Assembly: GCF_001297705.1 (NCBI RefSeq)
Contig: NZ_LIRF01000006.1
Coordinates: 129,001 to 193,000, forward strand
Direction of reading: 5' to 3'
DNA length: 64,000 bases
DNA from: Chryseobacterium sp. ERMR1:04
GTDB lineage: Bacteria > Bacteroidota > Bacteroidia > Flavobacteriales > Weeksellaceae
The notes under the pieces were generated by a model. It had not been told where the DNA came from, did not search any database, and saw only the letters and a list, made by a program, of their open reading frames with translations. Both the position numbers and the translations under genes were made by a program. Shown piece by piece: positions 50,635-59,422 of this stretch (its first letter is position 1; every line of letters starts with the position of its first letter).

Positions 50635-51933
50635 ATGAGTGCTTCATACATACCTAAAGACGTATATACCATTTGTACATTTCAAACTGATGCAGAGCCA
50701 AGACAACTTATTCCAACAAGAGAGTCAATAACTGTTTTCTATGGAAACGATCAGACAAGGCCATTATTAACTATGGAAGATAGAAATATTAGTAAAGAAT
50801 TTCCGTGTAAAAGTCCTAAAAATGCAATGTGGGGATTTATCTGTTTTGGTGCAGGACTTATAGTAGGGGCACTTTTAGTATTATCAGGACCCGTTGGATG
50901 GGCTGTATTAGCAGTGGGAGCTGGGGTACTTTTGTGTGCTGGCGCTGCGGTTTACCATGCCACAAAAATAAATCATTTATGCACTGGAGCTTTAACAAAG
51001 GGAAAGTGGAATATTGAGCATGAAAAAGTAACATTTGACAAACATAAAGCTATTACTCAAAATTCTATATTATTATGTGATGCTGGAGGACTATTAAGTC
51101 CAATTTTTAGCTATCCTGTAGCAAAAAAATATGCTGAACAAATTAATTCCAATAACAATAAGGAAATAGGATTTAATGCTTTTGCTTCTTTTTTTGGAGG
51201 AGCAGGAATTGTTATTGCCGGGGTAGAAATGGGAATAGGTAAAACTTTATTATGGATGGGAGTAACCATGGTAGCAATGAATGAAGGAACTTATCAGGAA
51301 AGAAAGTGGATTAGAAATAGTTCATTAGAAGATAATACTCATTACCAAGATATGAATAATAAAGTAGATGAAAATAGCAGAATACCTGGTTATGTCGATA
51401 ATCCTTTAAATGCAACTCCAGGTGACCTTGCAAGTCCGGATATTTTAGAGCTTAATGAAAAAGGAGGATTAGCTAGCAGAGATGGAAAGACACCTATTTT
51501 TTTTAATGGAAAATGGTATGTTCAGGATTGGCAGAAAAATCTTATAGAAATAAAACAAGGAACAGGATTATCTAAGGATTTATCTGCACTTGAAGGAATA
51601 AATTCGCGAGAAGTTTGGAAAACACCTGAAGGAAAAGTGATAGTAGAGAATATTCGAAATGGTAAATATTCCGAATCCCTTGTACAAACTGCAAAAGATG
51701 GATTAGGAAGAGTGCGCCCCCGAAACCTTCCTAATTTAGCAAGAGAGTTACCAGCATTAAAGCTCCAAAATATCAAAAATATTGGAAAACTAGGGGTAAA
51801 AGGTGCAGGGTTTATTGGCTTTTTTTTCCCGTTTATTGCTACTGGATTTTCGGAAGACTCAAGGAAGGTACTAGCTAACGCAATGGCTGAAGATACAGGA
51901 AATGGTATTAGTATTATAGCGAATAATGGATAG
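50635..51933 (+). CDS. PAAR-like (DUF4280-type) putative T6SS effector
   Basis: A 432-aa protein. The N-terminal part looks like a PAAR-like tip: RPLLTMEDRNISKEFPCKSP followed, after an inserted membrane hairpin (about 62-105, FICFGAGLIVGALLVLSGPV and GWAVLAVGAGVLLCAGAAVY), by HLCTGALTKGKWNIEHEKVT and QNSILLCDAGGLLSPIF. It continues with a second hydrophobic hairpin (about 177-215, NAFASFFGGAGIVIAGVEMG) and a C-terminal domain (about 240-432) of unknown function with a hydrophobic stretch (AGFIGFFFPFIATGF). Likely a VgrG-delivered membrane-active effector; the toxic activity cannot be read from the sequence. Preceded by a 265-bp AT-rich gap with no visible gene. Confidence 0.6.
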   Translation: MSASYIPKDVYTICTFQTDAEPRQLIPTRESITVFYGNDQTRPLLTMEDRNISKEFPCKSPKNAMWGFICFGAGLIVGALLVLSGPVGWAVLAVGAGVLLCAGAAVYHATKINHLCTGALTKGKWNIEHEKVTFDKHKAITQNSILLCDAGGLLSPIFSYPVAKKYAEQINSNNNKEIGFNAFASFFGGAGIVIAGVEMGIGKTLLWMGVTMVAMNEGTYQERKWIRNSSLEDNTHYQDMNNKVDENSRIPGYVDNPLNATPGDLASPDILELNEKGGLASRDGKTPIFFNGKWYVQDWQKNLIEIKQGTGLSKDLSALEGINSREVWKTPEGKVIVENIRNGKYSESLVQTAKDGLGRVRPRNLPNLARELPALKLQNIKNIGKLGVKGAGFIGFFFPFIATGFSEDSRKVLANAMAEDTGNGISIIANNG

Positions 51934-51939
51934 TCAAGT

Positions 51940-52395
51940 ATGAAAAAAGCACTACAAATAGTTATAGGGATAATTTCATTCATTTCTATTATTATGATTG
52001 TAAAAAATAAAATTTTCAAAAGTGCTAATGATGATTTGTATGATAAAGGTTGGAGAGCGTATAAAGAAGGTGAATTTCAGAAGTCGATAGGTTCACTCTC
52101 TAAATTGAATATAAAAGAATATCCTAAAATATCTATGGCATTAGGGGATAGTTATTTTGAAGTCCAAGATTATAAAAATGCTGAAAAGTATTTAAAAACT
52201 GTTTACGATAAGAATCAATTAACAGACAAAGACGAACTGAAAATACTAACCAATATGCTGGGAATTTGTAATATAGAATTAAATAATTTTAAAAGAGCTA
52301 GGTATTTTTTAGAAGAGTCAGATAAATTAGGAAATCCAAACAGCAAGAGAAATTTAAAAATTTTAGATTCATTAGAACAATTACCCAACAGATAA
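51940..52395 (+). CDS. TPR-like protein, possible immunity protein (2)
   Basis: A 151-aa protein that begins 6 bp after the effector's stop codon. The N-terminus is one membrane helix (ALQIVIGIISFISIIMIVKN), then TPR-like helix pairs (DKGWRAYKEGEFQKSIGSLS, ALGDSYFEVQDYKNAEKYLK, MLGICNIELNNFKRARYFLE). Being the first gene downstream of the effector makes it the best immunity candidate. An alternative is a TPR adaptor for effector loading. Confidence 0.55.
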   Translation: MKKALQIVIGIISFISIIMIVKNKIFKSANDDLYDKGWRAYKEGEFQKSIGSLSKLNIKEYPKISMALGDSYFEVQDYKNAEKYLKTVYDKNQLTDKDELKILTNMLGICNIELNNFKRARYFLEESDKLGNPNSKRNLKILDSLEQLPNR

Positions 52396-52396
52396 T

Positions 52397-52921
52397 ATGA
52401 ATGACGATTCTGCATGTATGGTTAAAGGATATTATCATCAAACAATATTGAGAACTGCCTATTTGTGGCTTCCTGTTTTTGCAATTGTAATTTTTATTTG
52501 TTCGTATTTCGAAAGATTTCGTTTTATTTTATACCTATCTATAGTTGTTGCAACGTATGCTTTTATTATTAATCAGCTCAAGAAAAAAGCTGTGAAGGTA
52601 AGTTTTAATACCTGTGAAATACAGATTGATAATAATAAGATTCCATTATCAATTGTTGAAAATTATTATATTTCTTTACCATTAAACGAATTGATAATAT
52701 TAAGGATATATGTAGCGGGAAAAAATGAAGCATTATATCTAGATAAAATGCAAAAAGAAAATATCAAGGAACTCTTAAAACAGGCTAATATTTCCGATAA
52801 AAAAATATTATATGATAATTATTTGCAATATGGATATTTGATATTCCCCTTTATAGGATTATTTATTTGTGCAATTATTTACAAATTACATTATTACCTA
52901 CAATATGGTTTTGCTATTTGA
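52397..52921 (+). CDS. Membrane protein, possible immunity protein (3)
   Basis: A 174-aa protein starting 1 bp after the TPR gene. Two N-terminal helices (LWLPVFAIVIFICSYFERFR; FILYLSIVVATYAFIINQLK), a soluble PH-like part (KVSFNTCEIQIDNNKIPLSI, LYLDKMQKENIKELLKQANI) and a C-terminal helix (LIFPFIGLFICAIIYKLHYY). Same architecture as 49848 and 52954. Unknown family. Confidence 0.55.
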   Translation: MNDDSACMVKGYYHQTILRTAYLWLPVFAIVIFICSYFERFRFILYLSIVVATYAFIINQLKKKAVKVSFNTCEIQIDNNKIPLSIVENYYISLPLNELIILRIYVAGKNEALYLDKMQKENIKELLKQANISDKKILYDNYLQYGYLIFPFIGLFICAIIYKLHYYLQYGFAI

Positions 52922-52953
52922 ATAGGTTATAGGTAAACTCATACTCACCAAAA

Positions 52954-53610
52954 TTGGAAAACAAAATTCAAATTTATAAAGCGAATAGATCAGGCCGTGT
53001 AGAAATGGCAATTGCAATCATGGGTACATTATTTTTTAGTGTAATAATGGGCTGTTTATTTGATTTGATAGTTGGATTAGTAACGATTTTAGGATTTATA
53101 ATTTTCATCTTGATAAAAAGGAAGAAAATAGTAAACAGTCATGATGAGGTATTTTATATGAATAGGAAATTTATCAAATGCTTAGCACCTAAAAATAATG
53201 ATTATAAAGGGTATGCCTTATCGCCGATGAGTTTTTCTAAGATTATAGAAATTAATAAAATAGAATCATTTCATTTTTTTGAAAAATATTTTTTGATTGT
53301 TTATCAGGATAAAATAATCCATCCTAGAGAATTAGATAAAACGGATATTGACAAAATTTTCAAATTTGTGAAGCAGTATTTCCCAAATTTGATAAAAGTT
53401 GAAATCAACAAAAAAGTATCAAAGAAGGAAAATGAGATATTTCTGATTTATTTGTTAATAGGCAGTGTATTTATCATCGGCTACTTAATTATTTATTTTT
53501 TTGGAGACAACGGACATAATGTACCCATTAGTATTTCTGTTATTATTCTCATGTTATTATTTCCAGTTTTTCTGGTTAAATATTTAAATAGGAATGGCAA
53601 AAAGAAATGA
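52954..53610 (+). CDS. Membrane protein, possible immunity protein (4)
   Basis: A 218-aa protein with a TTG start (MENKIQIYKANRSGR); an internal ATG at 53005 (MAIAIMGTLFF) is an alternative. Two N-terminal helices (AIMGTLFFSVIMGCLFDLIV; GLVTILGFIIFILIKRKK), a soluble PH-like part (FHFFEKYFLIVYQDKIIHPR; DIDKIFKFVKQYFPNL) and two C-terminal helices. The layout matches 49848 and 52397 though sequences differ. Function unknown. Confidence 0.55.
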   Translation: MENKIQIYKANRSGRVEMAIAIMGTLFFSVIMGCLFDLIVGLVTILGFIIFILIKRKKIVNSHDEVFYMNRKFIKCLAPKNNDYKGYALSPMSFSKIIEINKIESFHFFEKYFLIVYQDKIIHPRELDKTDIDKIFKFVKQYFPNLIKVEINKKVSKKENEIFLIYLLIGSVFIIGYLIIYFFGDNGHNVPISISVIILMLLFPVFLVKYLNRNGKKK

Positions 53611-53674
53611 TATCTTTAGCTTCAAAAATAGATCTAAAAAAACTACAAAATAATCAAACGATAAAGATTTCAAT

Positions 53675-54067
53675 ATGAGAAAACTTATTTTTACTTTCAT
53701 CATTATTTCATTTTCATTCATCACGAATGTAAACGCTCAAACAAACCCTCTTGCCAAAACAACTTGGGAAGTCGAAAAGATGAATGCTGACGGAAGTGCG
53801 ACTTTTAAAAAAGCTAAATGGATCAAATTTCCTGAGGAAGAACCTAAATTTAACTTTCTTCAATTTGAAGCTGATAAAAAATTTCATACCGGAACGTCGT
53901 GTTTTCACATGATGGGAACTTACAGTGTGTATGAAGATAATAAGGTGGAAATAAGCGAAGGGATGGCAGATATGGCTGGTGATTGCAAAGAGCCAAAAGC
54001 ATTGAACGGGACGTATCAGTTCAAGATAGATAAAGACCGCCTGGAATTGAGTCCTGTTAAAGAATAA
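53675..54067 (+). CDS. Small exported protein of unknown function
   Basis: A 130-aa protein with a signal peptide (ending NVNAQ, about residue 22). The mature part, NPLAKTTWEVEKMNADGSAT, FHTGTSCFHMMGTYSVYEDN and NGTYQFKIDKDRLELSPVKE, is a lipocalin- or META-like beta fold; one cysteine pair (SCFHM, DCKEP) may form a disulfide. Located between the T6SS cluster and polA; monocistronic with a terminator. Confidence 0.7.
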   Translation: MRKLIFTFIIISFSFITNVNAQTNPLAKTTWEVEKMNADGSATFKKAKWIKFPEEEPKFNFLQFEADKKFHTGTSCFHMMGTYSVYEDNKVEISEGMADMAGDCKEPKALNGTYQFKIDKDRLELSPVKE

Positions 54068-54095
54068 ATATAGATTCTTCAATACCATAAAAATG

Positions 54096-54126
54096 AACCA
54101 CAGAATATTTTTTTTGTGGTTTTTTA
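54096..54126 (+). terminator. Terminator upstream of polA
   Basis: AACCACA-12 nt-TGTGGTT, 7-bp stem followed by T5. After the small exported protein gene. Confidence 0.65.
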
Positions 54127-54191
54127 ATGCTTTCCAGTCTAAATTTTAAACCTCTTCCCAAAATTCTGGAAAGAAAACATTCCTATTTTCT

Positions 54192-54199
54192 TATATTTG
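54192..54199 (+). promoter_or_regulatory. Promoter -7 box of polA
   Basis: TATATTTG matches TAnnTTTG, 16 bp before the ATG at 54216. Very short leader; no clear -33. Confidence 0.4.
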
Positions 54200-54215
54200 T
54201 TCATTATAGAATAGA

Positions 54216-57065
54216 ATGGAGGCAACACAAGATAAAAGACTGTTTCTCATCGATGCTTATGCGATGATTTTCAGAGGATATTACGCATTGATCAGGAGTC
54301 CGAGAATTACAAGCACAGGAATTGATACCTCTGCAATTTTTGGATTTACCAATTCATTGATCGAATTGATCAGAAGAGAAAAACCATCTCATTTGGCCGT
54401 TGTTTTTGATGTAGGAAGAGCAAGTGTAAGAACCGATGATTTTGCAGAATACAAAGCCAACAGAAGTGAAACTCCGGAAGCGATTAAGATTGCAATTCCA
54501 TATATCCATAGGATTTTAGAAGCGATGCATATTCCTCATTTAGGAGTGGAAGGGTATGAAGCAGATGACGTGATAGGAACCATTGCATGCAAAGCAGAAA
54601 AAGAAGGGTACACCATCTTTATGGTGACACCGGATAAAGATTTTGCCCAATTAGTGACAGATAAGGTTAAGATTTATAAGCCGAGTTTAAAAGGAAGTGA
54701 GATCGAAATTCTGGGCGTTGAAGAAATCAAAGCAAAATATGAAATTGAAGACCCGAAACAGGTGATCGATTATCTTGCGATGATGGGTGATGCAGTAGAT
54801 AATATTCCCGGATTAGAAGGGGTTGGAGAGAAAACGGCCATGAAATTCCTAAAAGAATTCGGAAGCATAGAAAATCTTTTGGCCAATACAGATAAATTAA
54901 AAGGGAAGCTTAAAGAAAAGGTAGAAGCATCTGCAGAGCGTGGAATATTGTCTAAAAAATTGGCAACCATCATTTGTGATGTGCCTGTAGAATTCCATCA
55001 GGAACAATATGATCTTGAAACTCCGGATTTTGAAAAAGCCAAAAAGGTTTTTGACGAAATAGAATTCACAAGGCTGTATGAAAATTTGTACCGTGCTTTT
55101 GCGCCTACTCAAACAGAAGTGGTAGCTAAAGATGCTGCTGGAAACAGTGAACAAGTTGCTCAGCCGGAAGAAACGCCTCAGCAAAAAGTGGCGAAACAAA
55201 TTGGTCAGTTGGATCTCTTTGCTAATTTTGAAGAACTGGATCAGGCAACTTCCACAAAATCCAGCATTGAGCAGAACGAACATTTATATCAGTTTGTGGA
55301 CAATCCTAAAGCTCAGAAAATTTTAGTTCAAAACTTATTGAATCAAAAAGCCGTTTGTTTTGATACAGAAACAACTTCTTTGAATGAACTGGAAGCCGAA
55401 TTGGTGGGAATGAGTTTTTCGTATAAAAAAGGCTTGGCGTACTATATTCCTTTCTCAGAAAATAGGGAGGAAGTATTAGCAACATTGGAAATTTTCAGAC
55501 CGTTTTTTGAAAAACAAGACTTGCTTAAGATTGCTCACAATCTGAAATTCGATTATAAAATTTTAAAGCAATACGATATTACCGTTCAGGGAGCCATGTT
55601 CGACACCATGATCGCCCATTATCTTCTCAACCCAGACGGAAGACACGGAATGGACTATCTTTCAGAAGTCTATTTAAATTACAAGCCTGTTTCCATTGAA
55701 ACCATTATCGGTAAAAAAGGAAAAAATCAGGGAACTTTCAGAGATGCAGATCTGAGAACACAGACCGATTATGCAGCGGAAGATGCAGACGTAACTTTCC
55801 AGTTGTATGAATTGTTTGCGCCTCAATTAAAGAAAGAAAACTTAGAAGAGCTGTTCTTTAATATTGAAATGCCGTTGATGGAAGTTTTAGCTAAAATGGA
55901 ATTGTCCGGAATTTCTCTGGATGAAAAATGGCTGGCTCAGGAAAGTATCGATCTTGAAAATGACCTAAGACAGTTAGAAGCTAAAATATTTGAAATTTCG
56001 GGGGAAGAGTTCAATATGAATTCACCAAAACAGTTGGGTGAAGTATTATTTGAAAAAATGCAGCTTGATCCGAAAGCGAAGAAGACTAAAACAGGTCAAT
56101 ATGCGACTTCGGAAGATGTATTGCAGAAGTTGGCTTCAAAGCATGAAATTATTCAGCATATTCTTGAATACAGAACGTATCAGAAATTAAAATCGACGTA
56201 TGTTGATGCGTTGCCATCACAGATCGACAAAGATGATCGTGTTCATACTAATTTCTCACAAACTACTGCTGCAACAGGGCGTTTAGCGAGTGTGAATCCC
56301 AATTTACAGAACATTCCGATCAGAACATTAAGAGGTCAGCAAATTCGTGGAGCGTTTGTTTCAGCAGAAGGGAAGAAGATTATTTCTGCTGATTATTCAC
56401 AAATTGAATTGCGTTTGATTGCCGAAATTTCTGGTGAAGATAATATGATCAAAGCGTTCCAGGATGGTGAAGATATTCACGCTTCCACGGCGGCAAAATT
56501 GTTTAAAATTCCTTTAGAGGAAGTTTCCAAAACACAGAGAAGTCAGGCTAAAACAGTAAACTTCGGAATCATTTATGGTCAGGGTGCTTTTGCATTGGCG
56601 GAACAAACCGGTTTATCGAGAACAGAAGCCAAACAAATGATCGAAGCTTATTTTGAAACGTATCCAAAGTTGAAACAATACATGGCTGAACAAGTTAATA
56701 AAGCCCGTGAAATTGGTTATGTTGAAACTATTTTAGGGAGAAAACGTCATCTAAAAGATATCAATTCAGGAAACTTTGTGGTAAGAGGTCACGCTGAAAG
56801 AAATGCTGTCAATGCTCCTGTTCAGGGAAGTGCAGCTGATGTTGTGAAAATGGCGATGATTAAAATTCAAAAAGAACTGGAAAAAGAAAAACTTCAGACA
56901 AAAATGTTACTTCAGGTTCATGACGAATTGGTGTTTGAAGCTCCAATTGATGAGGTTGAAGTCGCTAAAAATATCATTAAAACTGAAATGGAAAATGCCA
57001 TTGAAACACAGGTTCCGTTGCTGGTGGAGATTGGAGTAGGGAATAACTGGCTGGAAGCGCATTAA
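54216..57065 (+). CDS. polA: DNA polymerase I
   Basis: A 949-aa repair and replication polymerase. The 5'-3' exonuclease is at about 1-290 (FLIDAYAMIFRGYYAL, VEGYEADDVIGTIACKAEK, GVGEKTAMKFLKEFG). The 3'-5' exonuclease keeps its acidic residues (VCFDTETTSLN, IAHNLKFDYKIL, DYAAEDADVTFQL), so proofreading should be active. The polymerase motifs are complete: A (ISADYSQIELRL), B (RSQAKTVNFGIIYGQ) and C (LQVHDELVFE). Full length for the family; a repeat-rich gap follows. Confidence 0.97.
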   Translation: MEATQDKRLFLIDAYAMIFRGYYALIRSPRITSTGIDTSAIFGFTNSLIELIRREKPSHLAVVFDVGRASVRTDDFAEYKANRSETPEAIKIAIPYIHRILEAMHIPHLGVEGYEADDVIGTIACKAEKEGYTIFMVTPDKDFAQLVTDKVKIYKPSLKGSEIEILGVEEIKAKYEIEDPKQVIDYLAMMGDAVDNIPGLEGVGEKTAMKFLKEFGSIENLLANTDKLKGKLKEKVEASAERGILSKKLATIICDVPVEFHQEQYDLETPDFEKAKKVFDEIEFTRLYENLYRAFAPTQTEVVAKDAAGNSEQVAQPEETPQQKVAKQIGQLDLFANFEELDQATSTKSSIEQNEHLYQFVDNPKAQKILVQNLLNQKAVCFDTETTSLNELEAELVGMSFSYKKGLAYYIPFSENREEVLATLEIFRPFFEKQDLLKIAHNLKFDYKILKQYDITVQGAMFDTMIAHYLLNPDGRHGMDYLSEVYLNYKPVSIETIIGKKGKNQGTFRDADLRTQTDYAAEDADVTFQLYELFAPQLKKENLEELFFNIEMPLMEVLAKMELSGISLDEKWLAQESIDLENDLRQLEAKIFEISGEEFNMNSPKQLGEVLFEKMQLDPKAKKTKTGQYATSEDVLQKLASKHEIIQHILEYRTYQKLKSTYVDALPSQIDKDDRVHTNFSQTTAATGRLASVNPNLQNIPIRTLRGQQIRGAFVSAEGKKIISADYSQIELRLIAEISGEDNMIKAFQDGEDIHASTAAKLFKIPLEEVSKTQRSQAKTVNFGIIYGQGAFALAEQTGLSRTEAKQMIEAYFETYPKLKQYMAEQVNKAREIGYVETILGRKRHLKDINSGNFVVRGHAERNAVNAPVQGSAADVVKMAMIKIQKELEKEKLQTKMLLQVHDELVFEAPIDEVEVAKNIIKTEMENAIETQVPLLVEIGVGNNWLEAH

Positions 57066-57212
57066 AAATAATTAATACCATTTTGGGTTTTAATTTACTG
57101 TAACGAAAATTTTCTACAGAATAGATTAATAAGGAAATTTTCAATATTATTATTCCAGTAATTTTGATATGAAATTGGTATAATATTATTCCTTTTGAAT
57201 GTATCTTAATCA

Positions 57213-57293
57213 GCCACGAAGTGGCGAAATAATAATAGCATCGGGTGAAGCCCGATGAAATAAAGATAAATAATAAGGTAGCCCTGAAGGGGC
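57213..57293. repeat. Family E: three consecutive short hairpins
   Basis: GCCAC-gaa-GTGGC (57213-57225), CATCGGG-tgaag-CCCGATG (57239-57257) and GCCC-tgaag-GGGC (57281-57293) follow each other within 80 bp. Each has a loop containing GAA. The 410-bp gap after polA is otherwise non-coding. A related array lies at 61034-61142. Confidence 0.55.
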
Positions 57294-57331
57294 GTGACAA
57301 TTAAAAAGATAAAATGGTATAAATTTTATAC

Positions 57332-57431
57332 AGATGCTTCGGCTTCGCTCAGCATGACAACGCTAAAAATACACTGTTATAATTATGCAGTTGGTATTAG
57401 AAATGTCATGCTGAACGAAGTCGAAGCATCT
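57332..57431. repeat. Family C palindromic element (28-bp arms)
   Basis: AGATGCTTCGGCTTCGCTCA then GCATGACA (57332-57359) is the imperfect complement of TGTCATGCTGAACGAAGTCG then AAGCATCT (57404-57431), about 25 of 28 bp. The arms surround a 44-nt centre. It lies between convergent polA and the LysE gene. I know similar TGCTGAACGAAGTCGAAGCA palindromes from other Bacteroidota; they are non-coding repeats. Confidence 0.75.
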
Positions 57432-57476
57432 TTCATATATATATGAAAATTCTTAAGAAATCGAGAAAAATTATTT

Positions 57477-58112
57477 CTACTTCGCCTTAGAAATCGCCAT
57501 TTTCACCGCAAGGAAAACCAACACACTTGCCATAAACCATTTTTGTACTTTAATCCAAACAGGATTCTTCGCGAAAAATAAAGCGATTTTGGCTGCGGTT
57601 AGTACGATGATAAAGTTGATGGTAAAACTTATGAATGTCTGTATAATTCCAAGCTCTAGACTTTGTGTAAAGATGGAGCCGTATTCAGGTTTTATAAACT
57701 GTGGAAAAAACGATAAATAGAAAACAGCCACTTTAGGATTGAGGACATTGGTAAAGAAACCTACTGTAAATAATTTTGCAGGTTTGTCTATCGAAATGTT
57801 TTGATCAACCTCAAAAATATTTTTACTGTTAGGCTTAATGGCCTGATAGGCGAGATATAAAAGATATATTGTTCCCAGTGTTTTTAAAACGATGTACGCA
57901 TAAGGCACAGCAAATAATACTGCTGTAAGACCAAAAGATACCATCACAATATGGAATAAAAAACCACAAACCACACCGGCAAGGGAGGTTAAACCTGCCT
58001 TTTTTCCTTGTGTTATAGATCGGGAGATTAAATAGATCATATTCGGTCCTGGGCTGATGACCAAGACAAAGGCTGCCAAAGCAAAAAAGAAAAGGTCGTG
58101 GGTAGGAATCAT
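57477..58112 (-). CDS. LysE-family amino acid exporter
   Basis: A 211-aa inner-membrane protein with about six helices. LVISPGPNMIYLISRSITQG carries the conserved PGPN of the LysE/RhtB family; GVVCGFLFHIVMVSFGL and FFTNVLNPKVAVFYLSFFPQ (NPK) are further conserved blocks. It exports amino acids or related metabolites; the substrate is unknown. The repeat element at 57332 lies 46 bp beyond the stop. Confidence 0.93.
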   Translation of the reverse strand: MIPTHDLFFFALAAFVLVISPGPNMIYLISRSITQGKKAGLTSLAGVVCGFLFHIVMVSFGLTAVLFAVPYAYIVLKTLGTIYLLYLAYQAIKPNSKNIFEVDQNISIDKPAKLFTVGFFTNVLNPKVAVFYLSFFPQFIKPEYGSIFTQSLELGIIQTFISFTINFIIVLTAAKIALFFAKNPVWIKVQKWFMASVLVFLAVKMAISKAK

Positions 58113-58177
58113 AATTTTATTACCAATATTTTGCGGTACAAATATAAGAATTCAGGCTTATTTTAATGATTTAAAAA

Positions 58178-58924
58178 TTACCAATCTTTGGAATCAATCT
58201 TATTATAAGCATCCCTAATCACAGCTTCCGGATCAGCACTTTTAAACAAAAACCTCTGCTTTTTAAGGTTAAATGTTTTTGATTTTGAAGGCATTTCTTC
58301 TTCCATGGTATTGGTTACTTCTTGGGTAAGTTTTCCTTTTAATACCTCGTAATAAAGCCCTTGATGACTGCCTGCTCCCATATTGTAAGTTTCAATATAG
58401 GTAAGGATCAAATCACTGTTTATATATTTGAATTTACTGAAAAGATTTCCGTTCGGGCCGGTTGCATATAAGTTAATTTTTAATTTACCTTTTTCAATGC
58501 TGATGTCTTCGGTGTCATAAATTTTGTAATGATCTTCCGTGTATTCTGCAGGAAAAACGGAGTCGGAGGTTGTATCTAAACGATACGTTTTATCTGGATT
58601 TTTTAAAATCACTAAAACAGTTCGAGCTGCCAACGTATCTGCTTTTTCTCTCAATACTAAAGCCCTGTCTGAAAGTCCGTCATTATTCAGATCACCTTCT
58701 GCTTCGTATTGTATTTCATAGGTATTCGAAACAAAATCGGATGCTTTTTTTCCTGTTTTTGGAAATCCGGATAACTGTTCGGTCTCCTGATTATTTACAA
58801 CCGTTTCGTTGATGTTTTTCTTGGTGAGTGTATCTGTTTTTTGTGGTGTATCTGTCTTTTCGTTCTTTTGGCAAGAGTGAACCATACACAGGAATGCAAC
58901 CAGAATAGGAATGAGTTTTTTCAA
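58178..58924 (-). CDS. Lipoprotein with an FG-GAP-like segment
   Basis: A 248-aa predicted lipoprotein (lipobox MVHSC, C18). The mature protein starts with a low-complexity Thr/Lys-rich linker; about residues 65-115 include QYEAEGDLNNDGLSDRALVL, like the calcium-binding loop of VCBS/FG-GAP repeats. The rest (GNLFSKFKYINSDLILTYIE, GLYYEVLKGKLTQEVTNTM) is unlike known families. Extracytoplasmic, function unknown. 5 bp from the membrane protein upstream, so one operon. Confidence 0.7.
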   Translation of the reverse strand: MKKLIPILVAFLCMVHSCQKNEKTDTPQKTDTLTKKNINETVVNNQETEQLSGFPKTGKKASDFVSNTYEIQYEAEGDLNNDGLSDRALVLREKADTLAARTVLVILKNPDKTYRLDTTSDSVFPAEYTEDHYKIYDTEDISIEKGKLKINLYATGPNGNLFSKFKYINSDLILTYIETYNMGAGSHQGLYYEVLKGKLTQEVTNTMEEEMPSKSKTFNLKKQRFLFKSADPEAVIRDAYNKIDSKDW

Positions 58925-58929
58925 GGATA

Positions 58930-59403
58930 TTATTTTGTAGTTTGTACAAATTTAGTCTTTATTTCCTTATAATGTAATAAGATAATAGAGGTACACCCCA
59001 GACTCATAACGGGAAAAACTGACTGTGAAATGGTGTAATAGAGTTCTTCATTAAACAAATAGGTACTCCATGAAGATTCCCTTTCAACAAAAATAGTATA
59101 GTTCCAGAATAGCCATACGGCAATGAGAATAATGAATTCTATAGTTGCTTTAAGGTATACGTTTTTGAGTAATGAAAATATTGAAAATAAGATAGAAAAG
59201 AAAAAACCTGTCAGCAATGACATCAGCAATGCATCTTCAAAAAAACTACATTCTAAACAGCTACTCGAAGTATGATCCGAGAGCATTCCCATCGCCCAAT
59301 ATAACTGCACAAATGTTGTCGTCACCAAAACGATAAATGCAATTCCATTCTTCTGTAAAAATGAGATGATGTTGGATTTTATGAGATGGATTATTTTTTT
59401 CAA
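58930..59403 (-). CDS. Four-helix membrane protein of unknown function
   Basis: A 157-aa inner-membrane protein with four hydrophobic segments (GIAFIVLVTTTFVQLYWAMG; DALLMSLLTGFFFSILFSIF; ATIEFIILIAVWLFWNYTIF; SVFPVMSLGCTSIILLHYKE). A loop of SSSCLECSFFED carries two cysteines that may be periplasmic. No family recognised. Same operon as the lipoprotein and directly downstream of the frameshifted phosphatase gene. Confidence 0.65.
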   Translation of the reverse strand: MKKIIHLIKSNIISFLQKNGIAFIVLVTTTFVQLYWAMGMLSDHTSSSCLECSFFEDALLMSLLTGFFFSILFSIFSLLKNVYLKATIEFIILIAVWLFWNYTIFVERESSWSTYLFNEELYYTISQSVFPVMSLGCTSIILLHYKEIKTKFVQTTK

Positions 59404-59422
59404 GTATTGTGTTTTGGTAGAT

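Noticed and set aside
57213..57293. Possible CRISPR array after polA
   Set aside because: The hairpins have different stems and no regular repeat-spacer units; no cas genes in the window.
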